Source of the DNA: DASSFG01 sp035547915
Lineage (GTDB): Bacteria > Planctomycetota > Planctomycetia > Pirellulales > JAICIG01
Direction: 5' to 3'
DNA length: 64,000 nucleotides
Assembly (NCBI GenBank): GCA_035547915.1
Contig: DASZTS010000022.1
Coordinates: 108,019 to 172,018 of the forward strand
Shown here: one piece after another, positions 1 through 6,481 of the stretch
Position numbering within the stretch: position 1 is the first letter of the stretch
Layout: every line of letters begins with the position of its first letter
Program-made: the position numbers and the translations under genes
Notes under the pieces: generated by a model
Seen by the model: only the letters and a program-made list of their open reading frames with translations
Database searches by the model: none
Told to the model about the DNA's origin: nothing

Positions 1-1
1 A

Positions 2-829
2 CCGCCGGCCGGCACGAAAACGTACCTGCTCCGCTACAAGTTTAAGCCGCGCGAAACGCTGCGTTGGGAAGTCGAGCATCGCGCCAAGATCCGCTCCACG
101 GTGCAGGGCACGACGCAGACCGCCGAAACCTCGAGTTCGTCGATCAAGATCTGGAAGGTCGAGTCTGTCGATGCCGAGGGGAACGCAACGCTCGTTTATT
201 CGGTGGAACGAGTCGAGATGACGCAGAAATACGACGGCCGACAAGAGACGCGCTACAACAGCGAGACCGATACGAAAGCCCCCCCCGGATACGACAAGGT
301 GGCGGAAGCCGTCGGCAAACCGCTCGCTCAGCTTACGCTCAATCCTCGGGGTGACGTCATCAACCGCGAGGAGCGCTACGTGCAGGCCGCGCCGATGCAG
401 GAGAATGTCACCCTGCCGCTACCGGAAAACGCCGTGGCCATCGGAGAAGAATGGACCATGCCGGCCGACATTACGGTAACGATTCCCGAGGGCGAACGGA
501 AAACGACGAGAAAGATCAAGGCTCGTCAGCTCTACCGGCTCGAGTCGGTAGACGACGGCATGGCGACGATACGGCTCGAGACGCAGGTGCTCACCCCGCT
601 GAACGATCCGCAGATCGAGTCGCAGATCGTGCAGAGCAAGGCCAACGGCCACGTGCGGTTCGATATCGCGGCCGGCCGCATCGTGTCGCAACAGAGCGAC
701 GTCGACGAACACGTCAGCGGATTTCAAGGGCCGGCCAGCAGCTTGCACTATATCACTCGCTTTAGCGAAAAACTGCTGCCGGGCTCGGGACGCGCCGCGG
801 TCTATCCCAAGGCGCCCCAGAAGCGCTAG
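2..829 (+). CDS. Conserved hypothetical protein, 5'-truncated by window edge
   Basis: The reading frame is open from base 2 and ends at TAG 827-829, so the true start lies upstream and about 276 residues are visible. No catalytic motif or named domain is recognised. The visible part is rich in beta-type alternation, with a repeated theme of a tryptophan ('GEEWTMP') followed by strands and a final 'GHVRFDIAAGRIV' stretch. That resembles secreted planctomycete proteins of unknown function that sum or average measured quantities. No membrane segment is seen in the visible part, and any signal peptide would lie outside the window. It ends 61 bases before trmB on the same strand, so co-transcription is possible. 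Function unknown. Confidence 0.7.
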   Translation, partial: PPAGTKTYLLRYKFKPRETLRWEVEHRAKIRSTVQGTTQTAETSSSSIKIWKVESVDAEGNATLVYSVERVEMTQKYDGRQETRYNSETDTKAPPGYDKVAEAVGKPLAQLTLNPRGDVINREERYVQAAPMQENVTLPLPENAVAIGEEWTMPADITVTIPEGERKTTRKIKARQLYRLESVDDGMATIRLETQVLTPLNDPQIESQIVQSKANGHVRFDIAAGRIVSQQSDVDEHVSGFQGPASSLHYITRFSEKLLPGSGRAAVYPKAPQKR

Positions 830-890
830 CCTATCTCGATCGGAAAACCAGAGTACATTCTGGCTTTCGCCGACGGGATCGCCATGGATA

Positions 891-1541
891 ATGAACGCTA
901 TGGCCCGCCGCGCGCTCCGCAAACTCGATTCGACGATCGATCTGGCGCACTCGCTGCGCACGTTCGAAGGGCTGCCCGACCCCTGGCAGGCTGAAAGTCT
1001 GTTCGGCCGCTCTGCGCCCTTGGAAGTGGAAGTCGGTACGGGCAAGGGGCTGTTTTTGAGTTCCGCTGCGGCTGGCTGCCCGGCGCACGACTTTTTGGGC
1101 ATCGAAGTCGCACAGAAGTATGCCCGTCATGCGGCCTCTCGGCTGGCGAAACGCGAGCTCGGTAACGCTTGCGTCGTGCACGGCGATGCCTTGCGAGTCT
1201 TCCGCGAACGTTTTCCCGACGCGGCGCTCACGGCGGTTCATGTCTATTTTCCCGATCCTTGGTGGAAGGCCCGACACAAGAAACGGCGCGTGATGAATGC
1301 CGGTTTCCTGGCCGATATCGAGCGCACGCTGGCGCCCGGTGGCCGCTTGCATTTTTGGACCGACGTCGAGGAGTATTTTCGAACCACGCTCGAATTGATT
1401 CGCGAAGCGACTCGACTACAAGGTCCGTTCGACGTGCCGGAGCGCTCGGCGGAGCACGATCTCGATTACCACACACACTTCGAGCGGCGCACGCGACTGT
1501 CCGGCGAAGCGGTGTTTCGTGCCCAGTTCCTGCGAGCCTAG
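891..1541 (+). CDS. trmB: tRNA (guanine-N7-)-methyltransferase TrmB
   Basis: This SAM-dependent enzyme makes m7G46 in the variable loop of tRNAs in the cytoplasm. The 216-aa product has the Rossmann SAM-binding motif 'EVEVGTGKGLFL' near residues 45-56, the acidic 'GIEV' strand, and the family hallmark 'VYFPDPWWKARHKKRR' around residues 117-132, followed by 'LAPGGRLHFWTDVEEY'. The length is typical of TrmB. Two in-frame ATGs (891 and 900) are possible and neither has a strong Shine-Dalgarno. The gene following in the ancestral order was probably the sulfatase, because a sulfatase 5' fragment lies about 70 bases downstream. Confidence 0.93.
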   Translation: MNAMARRALRKLDSTIDLAHSLRTFEGLPDPWQAESLFGRSAPLEVEVGTGKGLFLSSAAAGCPAHDFLGIEVAQKYARHAASRLAKRELGNACVVHGDALRVFRERFPDAALTAVHVYFPDPWWKARHKKRRVMNAGFLADIERTLAPGGRLHFWTDVEEYFRTTLELIREATRLQGPFDVPERSAEHDLDYHTHFERRTRLSGEAVFRAQFLRA

Positions 1542-1611
1542 CGGCGGCCCAAAGCCGGTTACTGCACCGCATTTGTCCGGGTTTCTGGGGCGTCTTCTTC
1601 GCCGTGTGTAA

Positions 1612-1775
1612 GTTGCGTGTTGGTTGACCGCCGCCAAGCTTCGACCCATACTCGGCGATCATGTCGACGACATTCTTCCACAAGCCGTAATCGTCTCTTG
1701 TGTGCCGCTCGCGACGGCTTCTGCCGACCCGACGAAGCCGCCGAATGTCGTGCTTATCATCGCCGACGACCTGGG
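1612..1775 (+). pseudogene. Broken duplicate of the sulfatase gene 5' end
   Basis: These 164 bases match 4728-4901, the leader, signal peptide and first metal-binding strand of the intact sulfatase gene, with about four substitutions. This copy lacks ten bases (gtggccgcgg, 4801-4810 in the intact copy) just after position 1684. That shifts the frame inside the signal peptide that starts at ATG 1661. Similarity stops abruptly after the codons for 'LIIADD', and the catalytic region is absent. The copy cannot make a sulfatase. It is best read as one end of a duplication bracketing the 1776-4727 insert. Confidence 0.88.
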
Positions 1776-2039
1776 ATATCGCGTGCCTGAGGATGCGGAA
1801 AGGGCCGAGATATCTAGTGGATCTCGCCGTTTTATCCTCACCCAAATCCCTGGCAATTTGGGTGCAATTCAGGGCAATTAACTACACTCGGCTACATTGC
1901 GGCCATCCCGCGTTCCCTCTTTAGAAGGGCGCTCGGACCGGAATGCGCGCTCCTGAGCAAGTCAAGCGAAACCGGCGGAGACTTTTCTCGGCATTCGTAA
2001 GCGTCTTCGTGATAGATACCTAGGCGGCGGTTCGAGCGA
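1776..2039 (+). other. Non-coding stretch between sulfatase relic and TetR promoter
   Basis: No convincing gene is seen. The short frames here overlap each other and have no recognisable sequence or ribosome-binding site. The stretch may be junction debris from the rearrangement that split off the sulfatase fragment. Confidence 0.5.
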
Positions 2040-2068
2040 TTGACAATAAGCAGACAGGTCTGTATATT
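2040..2068 (+). promoter_or_regulatory. Promoter and TetR operator of the regulator gene
   Basis: A consensus-like -35 TTGACA (2040-2045) and -10 TATATT (2063-2068) are 17 bases apart. An imperfect palindrome, TAAGCAGAC-AG-GTCTGTATA (2047-2066), fills the spacer and covers most of the -10. It matches the perfect palindrome at 2686-2705 in 16 of 18 arm positions. The GTG start at 2075 lies about where transcription should begin, so the message may be leaderless. Autorepression by the TetR product is inferred from position and the shared site. Confidence 0.75.
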
Positions 2069-2074
2069 TCCTAC

Positions 2075-2644
2075 GTGGCACGCAAACGAGCAACGTCCGA
2101 GACCCGGCAAAGGATTTTGGAAACCGCCGACCGCCTGTTTTACGAAGAGGGAATAAGGGCGGTGGGCATTGACCGGATCATTGCCGAGGCAGAAGTCGCA
2201 AAGATGAGCCTCTACAAGCATTTCCCGTCGAAGGATGACCTCATTGTGGCGGTGCTCAAACATCGAGAAGAATCGGTCTTGAGGTTCTTTCATTCAGCGA
2301 TGGAGCGGCATGGCAGGAGGACCAAAAACCCGTTGGGGGCCTTCTTCGCCGCACTCAAAGAGTGGTTCGAGTCGCCGGGATTTCGAGGTTGTGCTTTTCA
2401 AAACGCCGCCGTCGAACTTGCCGATCCCGCTCACCCCGCTGTCGAGTTCGTGCGGGAACATAAGCAGCGATTTGCCGAGCTGCTGCGTGGGGTGGTCGAG
2501 CGGGCGGTGGGCACCTCGTCGAACAGATTGGGGTTCGCCGTCTACCTGCTTGTCGAGGGCGCGGTTGTGACCGCCGTGATTCAGAAGTCGTCGGCCGCCG
2601 CCGACATCGCCCGTGACGCCGCACTAAAATTGGTGGCGAGGTAA
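2075..2644 (+). CDS. TetR/AcrR family transcriptional regulator
   Basis: This is a dimeric one-component repressor. The 189-aa product begins with a typical TetR helix-turn-helix: 'TRQRILETADRLFYEEGIRAVGIDRIIAEAEVAKMSLYKHFPSKDDLI' at about residues 10-57. The ligand-binding domain follows, with 'GCAFQNAAVEL' as in the YcdC/AcrR-like branch. The GTG start is chosen because the DNA-binding domain begins right after it. No Shine-Dalgarno precedes it and the promoter -10 ends at 2068, which suggests leaderless translation. The operator palindrome in its own promoter recurs before the next gene at 2770, so it probably represses itself and the carboxymuconolactone-type gene. The inducer is unknown; a reactive organic compound is a guess from the target genes. 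Confidence 0.9.
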   Translation: MARKRATSETRQRILETADRLFYEEGIRAVGIDRIIAEAEVAKMSLYKHFPSKDDLIVAVLKHREESVLRFFHSAMERHGRRTKNPLGAFFAALKEWFESPGFRGCAFQNAAVELADPAHPAVEFVREHKQRFAELLRGVVERAVGTSSNRLGFAVYLLVEGAVVTAVIQKSSAAADIARDAALKLVAR

Positions 2645-2678
2645 AAACCTGTGTAAGGTTCGTGCCTGTCGCTGGTAC

Positions 2679-2707
2679 TTGTTTGTATACAGACCTGTCT
2701 GTATAGT
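2679..2707 (+). promoter_or_regulatory. Promoter with perfect TetR-type operator
   Basis: The perfect palindrome TATACAGACCTGTCTGTATA (2686-2705; 9-base arms, 2-base centre) lies between a weak -35 TTGTTT (2679-2684) and -10 TATAGT (2702-2707) spaced 17 bases. The operator starts at the second spacer base, exactly as in the regulator's own promoter. The centre reads CT here and AG in the first site, so the two sites are in opposite orientation. The expected transcription start is near 2714, upstream of the gene at 2770. Confidence 0.78.
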
Positions 2708-2769
2708 ATCCGCCTGGTTGTTCGCCTCGTCGGCAGTTCGGCCAGCCGGCCCATCTCAGGAGTCTTAAA

Positions 2770-3312
2770 ATGGAACGCATCACTCCGGTCAATCTGCAAA
2801 CCGCCCAGGGTAAAGCCAAGGAGCTTCTCGACGCCGTGAAGGCAAAGTTGGGCATCGTCCCGAATATGACCCGCTCGATGGCGGTGTCGCCTTCGGTCCT
2901 CGAAGCATACCTGGGATTTAGCGGCGCCCTCGGTCATGGCGTTCTGCCAGCACGGGTGAGGGAACAACTCGCTCTCGACGTGGGGGAGGCGAATCACTGC
3001 GACTACTGCGTTTCGGCACATTCAGCAATCGGCGAGCGAGTTGGCCTCTCGGAAGAGGAGCTTCTCGATAGTCGTCGAGGCACTTCTGCCGATCCGAAAT
3101 CCGAAGTGCTGCTTCAATTCGCCCGCAAACTGGTCGAGAAGCAGGGCATCGTGGAAGACGACGAAATCGGTGCGGTCCGTGCGGCTGGTTACGGTGATGC
3201 TGAGATCGCCGAAGTCGTGGCGCATGTGGCGTTGAATATCTTTACCAACTACTTCAACAATGTGGCGGGAACGACCATCGACTTCCCTAAGGCTCCGGCC
3301 CTTTCGGTCTGA
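2770..3312 (+). CDS. Carboxymuconolactone decarboxylase / AhpD-like family protein
   Basis: This is a 180-aa all-helical AhpD-fold protein. The diagnostic active-site motif is present: E73-x3-C77-x2-C80-x3-H84 ('EANHCDYCVSAHS'), a redox-active CxxC with a proton-relay Glu and His. That points to peroxidase or disulfide-reductase activity of the AhpD kind rather than the true gamma-lactone decarboxylase. The ATG at 2770 has a good Shine-Dalgarno (caggag) eight bases upstream. The gene follows the TetR gene by 125 bases and has the perfect TetR-type operator in its promoter. It is followed by a flavoprotein gene after a strong hairpin. A role in handling an oxidative or electrophilic stress signalled to TetR is inferred. 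Confidence 0.88.
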   Translation: MERITPVNLQTAQGKAKELLDAVKAKLGIVPNMTRSMAVSPSVLEAYLGFSGALGHGVLPARVREQLALDVGEANHCDYCVSAHSAIGERVGLSEEELLDSRRGTSADPKSEVLLQFARKLVEKQGIVEDDEIGAVRAAGYGDAEIAEVVAHVALNIFTNYFNNVAGTTIDFPKAPALSV

Positions 3313-3325
3313 GTTCCAGCAAATC

Positions 3326-3357
3326 AGCAGGGCCTGCCCATCGGGGCGGGCCCTGCT
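3326..3357 (+). promoter_or_regulatory. Strong intercistronic hairpin
   Basis: A 14-base stem (AGCAGGGCCTGCCC paired with GGGCGGGCCCTGCT, one wobble pair) with loop ATCG lies between the AhpD-like and PNPOx-like genes. No T-run follows, so it is not a classical intrinsic terminator. Its 3' arm ends just before the Shine-Dalgarno (GGAG, 3360-3363) of the next gene. It could cut read-through, protect the upstream message or tune translation of the second gene. Confidence 0.6.
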
Positions 3358-3371
3358 GCGGAGCATCCACC

Positions 3372-3989
3372 ATGCGTCAATATGCGAGCGACATCGCCTT
3401 CACGTCCGCCGTGAAGGCCATCCAGACCCAGAAAGGATCACGGGGGAACTATGCCAAGGTGGAAAGTCGGGGCTGGCGAACCACGGTCACGGCTGATCTC
3501 AGTGAGTTCCTGGCCGGGTTGGATATGTTCTATCTCGGTACGGCGACTGCCGATGGGCAACCGTACATCCAATACCGGGGTGGCGCGCCCGGTTTCTTGA
3601 AGGTGCTGGATGAAAAGACTCTTGCCTTCGCCGACTTCGGCGGGAACCGCCAGTACCTCACGCTAGGAAACCTGTCGGAGAACCCGAAGGCGTTTATTTT
3701 TTTGATGGATTATGCGGCCAGTCGGCGGGTCAAGCTTTGGGGCGAAGCAAAGGTTGTCGAAGACGACGATGAGTTGCTCGACCGACTTCATGAACGAGAA
3801 TATCCAGGCAAGATCGAGCGGGCTATCGTATTTACTCTGAAAGCTTGGGACAACAACTGCCCGCAGCACATCCAGAAGCGGTTTTCGCAGGGCCAGATAA
3901 GTCCCTTGATCGAGCGACTCCAGGCTCGCATCGACCATCTGGAAGCACAATTGGCCGCACGGGACAATGGGGGGACTTCGTTGGAGTAA
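3372..3989 (+). CDS. Pyridoxamine 5'-phosphate oxidase-like FMN-binding protein
   Basis: The 205-aa product has the split-barrel FMN-binding fold. 'LDMFYLGTATADGQPYIQYRGGAPGFLKVLDEKTLAFADFGGNRQ' (about residues 50-94) is typical of the COG3576-type PNPOx-like proteins, followed by 'LWGEAKVVEDD' and a C-terminal helix that may form a coiled coil ('IERLQARIDHLEAQLAA'). Such proteins are usually flavin- or F420-dependent reductases of unknown substrate, not vitamin B6 enzymes. The gene lies 59 bases after the AhpD-like gene, with an SD (ggag) eight bases before the ATG. It probably belongs to the same TetR-controlled unit, subject to the hairpin between the genes. Confidence 0.85.
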   Translation: MRQYASDIAFTSAVKAIQTQKGSRGNYAKVESRGWRTTVTADLSEFLAGLDMFYLGTATADGQPYIQYRGGAPGFLKVLDEKTLAFADFGGNRQYLTLGNLSENPKAFIFLMDYAASRRVKLWGEAKVVEDDDELLDRLHEREYPGKIERAIVFTLKAWDNNCPQHIQKRFSQGQISPLIERLQARIDHLEAQLAARDNGGTSLE

Positions 3990-4010
3990 AACTGCCACAT
4001 ATCGTGCTAC

Positions 4011-4145
4011 ATCGCCGCCTCGACGATCTCCAACCCCAAATATCCCGAGCACCGGAACATGCTGCGATGGCGTGGGTCGTTCGATCCAGAAGTCTTCGAT
4101 GCGAAGAAGGCGACCAGAGAGATGAGGAAGGTGAAGGCGGGGTGA
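4011..4145 (+). pseudogene. C-terminal relic of a plasmid pRiA4b ORF-3-like protein
   Basis: The frame starting ATC at 4011 and ending TGA 4143-4145 reads 'NPKYPEHRNMLRWRGSFDPEVFDAKKA'. It has the shape of the conserved tail of pRiA4b ORF-3 family proteins (pattern D/NP.HPEH.eML.W.g.FDPE.FD). That family is common on plasmids and near transposons. The rest of the gene is absent; upstream codons (4002-4010) no longer match. The relic marks a decayed mobile-associated gene within the insert. Assignment is from motif memory only. Confidence 0.6.
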
Positions 4146-4172
4146 AGAAGTGGTCAGGCGGAGTTTGGCGAT

Positions 4173-4711
4173 GCTCGATTTTTTCGAGTTCAGCAAGAGA
4201 TGCTCTGTATCGCTGACAGCCGTGGCTTTTTCGGCTGAATCAGGCTTGGAGCCGCACATTGGGATGGTCAATCGAGGAATTACTCGGTCGTCCGTATGTC
4301 GAGTTCGTTCATCCCGACGACGCTCAAGCCACGATCCATGAAGCCGAGTTGCTGTTCGGCGGCACGCATGAAACGGTCTTCTTTGAAAACCGGTATCGTG
4401 CCAAAGACGGCTCGTATCGGTGGCTGGCTTGGTATGCGCTGCTCGATGCCGACTCGAAACAAGCAGCGGCAACCGCACGGGACATCACGGAGCACAAACT
4501 GAAGGCTCAACTGCTTCGCAATCTGATCGACGTTCAAGAAAAGGAGAAGCAGTTTCTCTGCAATGAATTCCACGATGGGTTCATCCAGTACGCCGTCGGC
4601 TCGCTCATGCTCTTGGTGAGTCCAGCACTTAAGGAGCGAATGAGGTGGAGAAAGAAAGACAAAAAAACGATCAAGGTATGGCGATTGCCGGTTTTGGATC
4701 AACACAGGTAG
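4173..4711 (+). pseudogene. Truncated, frameshifted PAS sensor histidine kinase
   Basis: In one frame 4173 onward reads 'FFRVQQEMLCIADSRGFF'. In the next frame the PAS fold continues: 'RLNQAWSRTLGWSIEELLGRPYVEFVHPDD', then 'RYRAKDGSYRWLAWYALLDADSKQAAATARDITEHK'. One base missing from the T-run at 4227-4231 accounts for the switch. The PAS is followed by the start of a HisKA_3-type dimerisation helix, with the phospho-accepting His in 'NEFHDGFIQYAVGS'. The ATPase domain is missing: after about 4612 the sequence turns into an unrelated Lys/Arg-rich tail. An internal start at 4259 could give a 150-aa PAS fragment, but no functional kinase is possible. Confidence 0.8.
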
Positions 4712-4776
4712 CGGGACAGTACCGTAGGTTGCGTGTTGGTTGACCGCCGCCAAGCTTCGACCCATACTCGGCGATC

Positions 4777-6036
4777 ATGTCGACGACATTCTTCCACAAG
4801 GTGGCCGCGGCCGTAATCGTCTCTTGTGTGCTGCTCGCGACGGCTTCCGCCGACCCGACGAAGCCGCCGAATGTCGTGCTTATCATCGCCGACGATCAGG
4901 GCTGGACCGATTTCGGTTTCATGGGGCATGAGGTAATCAAAACGCCCAATCTCGATCGGCTGGCGTCGGAAAGTGCCGTCTTCGGCAACGGCTACGTGCC
5001 CACTTCGTTGTGCCGCGCCAGCCTGGCGACACTGCTGACGGGCCTCTATGCGGCACAGCACAAAATCTGTTGCAACGATCCGCCGGAGGGCGTCGATCGC
5101 ACGACGATGCACCCCTTCATCCAGCGCGCGCCGACGGTACCCCGCCTGCTGGGTCAGGCCGGTTATGCCAGCCTGCAAACCGGCAAGTATTGGGAAGGTC
5201 ACTACGAGAACGCCGGTTTCACCAGCGGCATGACCACCAAGGGGCGTCACGGCGACGAGGGCCTCGTCATCGGCCGGCAAACGATGAAGCCGATCTACGA
5301 CTTCGTCCAAACACACCGAGATCGGCCGTTCTTTATCTGGTATGCGCCCATGATGCCACACGAGCCGCACGACCCGCCGCGGCGATTGCTCGAGAGGTAT
5401 CAGGCCGCCGGCCGGCCCGATGCCCTGGCGAGATACTACGCGATGTGCCAATGGTTCGACGAGACCTGCGGCGAGTTGCTCGCCTGGCTCGACGAGCACG
5501 AGCTGCGACAAGACACCCTTGTGGCGTTCGTCGTCGACAACGGCTGGATCCAGGACACCGGTCCGCCCAAGCCCGGCCTGGGCTCGTTCGCTCCCAAGAG
5601 CAAGCGCACGCCTTATGACGGAGGCGTGCGCACGCCGGTGATGTTGCGCTGGCCGGGCCATACGATGGCCGGCCGTTATGACGACTTGGTATCGACGATC
5701 GATCTGGCGCCGACCATCCTGACGGCCTGCGGCGTCGCACCCCCTGCGTTGATGCCCGGTCTGAGCCTGCTCGACGTGGCTGCCGGCAAGGGACACTTGC
5801 CTCGCACCTTCGTACGCGGAGAAATCTATGTTCACACGTGCGTCGACCTGGATAACACGCGACTCAACCTGACGCATCGTTGGGTGCGGCAGGGTGATTG
5901 GAAACTGATCGCGCCGGTCGATGAGCGCGAGCCGCCCGAGTTATACAATTTGCGCCGCGATCCGACCGAGACCAACAACTTGCTCGAGGAATACCGCGAC
6001 GAGGCCAGCCGCCTGGCCGGTTTACTGGCAAAGTAG
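4777..6036 (+). CDS. Secreted sulfatase (formylglycine-dependent, arylsulfatase family)
   Basis: This enzyme hydrolyses sulfate esters, probably of sulfated polysaccharides, in the periplasm. The 419-aa product has a signal peptide (h-region 'VAAAVIVSCVLLATASA', cleavage after about A25), the metal-binding 'NVVLIIADDQGW' (D39, D40), and the modification site 'SLCRASLATLLTG' with Cys79 as the formylglycine precursor. The residue four after the Cys is Leu instead of the usual Arg. This C-R-x-S-L variant is common in planctomycete sulfatases. 'FIWYAPMMPHEPH' and 'VAFVVDNGW' supply further metal/sulfate ligands, and the C-terminal 'ELYNLRRDPTETNNL' is typical. The gene stands alone, its 5' end is duplicated at 1612-1775, and no sulfatase-maturing enzyme gene is in the window. 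Confidence 0.93.
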   Translation: MSTTFFHKVAAAVIVSCVLLATASADPTKPPNVVLIIADDQGWTDFGFMGHEVIKTPNLDRLASESAVFGNGYVPTSLCRASLATLLTGLYAAQHKICCNDPPEGVDRTTMHPFIQRAPTVPRLLGQAGYASLQTGKYWEGHYENAGFTSGMTTKGRHGDEGLVIGRQTMKPIYDFVQTHRDRPFFIWYAPMMPHEPHDPPRRLLERYQAAGRPDALARYYAMCQWFDETCGELLAWLDEHELRQDTLVAFVVDNGWIQDTGPPKPGLGSFAPKSKRTPYDGGVRTPVMLRWPGHTMAGRYDDLVSTIDLAPTILTACGVAPPALMPGLSLLDVAAGKGHLPRTFVRGEIYVHTCVDLDNTRLNLTHRWVRQGDWKLIAPVDEREPPELYNLRRDPTETNNLLEEYRDEASRLAGLLAK

Positions 6037-6481
6037 TCGGAGCAACCGACAAAGCCTGATCGTCATCGCTTACCGTATAGCCGAGATTCTCGACGCTAGC
6101 ATGGGCTGCGAGCTGGATTTTCGTCGTATAGCCGATATGGGCACGACGAGAGACGGTCGGGCTTTCTGCATTATTGAGTTAGCAACACATCCCTTTCGAG
6201 GACTTTTTAATCGGCCGGCGCGCGGCGGCCGGAATGGAAGATTACTTTTCTGAAATGGCTCGCTCGATGTGCCGGCCTTCTTCGCGGGGTCGGAATGGGG
6301 GCGGCGCCGGCAAACCGAAGAAATCAAAGCCCGGTTCCGGCGCCAATACCTTAAAATCCCCGCAGAGGTGGAAGCGGTGCCATAACTCCGCCCACCTCAC
6401 AGGCGCGCCCACGAAACCGATCACCCGCTCCCAGCGTTGGTTAATCCGCTGTCAATTCGTCTCCAACGGACGCTCGCTCTA
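6037..6481 (+). other. Intergenic region without recognisable gene
   Basis: These 445 bases separate the sulfatase and penicillin acylase genes. No frame on either strand has a known motif. A 60-codon minus-strand frame (6242-6424) has plausible composition but no ribosome-binding site or relatives I recognise. The phrase 'cgtatagccga' occurs twice within about 60 bases near 6072-6135. The promoter of the next gene must lie here, but no clear -35/-10 pair was identified. Confidence 0.5.

Noticed and set aside
1624..1881. 85-codon frame containing part of the sulfatase signal sequence
   Set aside because: It is a shifted reading of the broken sulfatase copy and its junction, not a new gene.
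6242..6424. Minus-strand 60-codon frame between sulfatase and acylase
   Set aside because: No ribosome-binding site, no recognised relatives and no conserved pattern.
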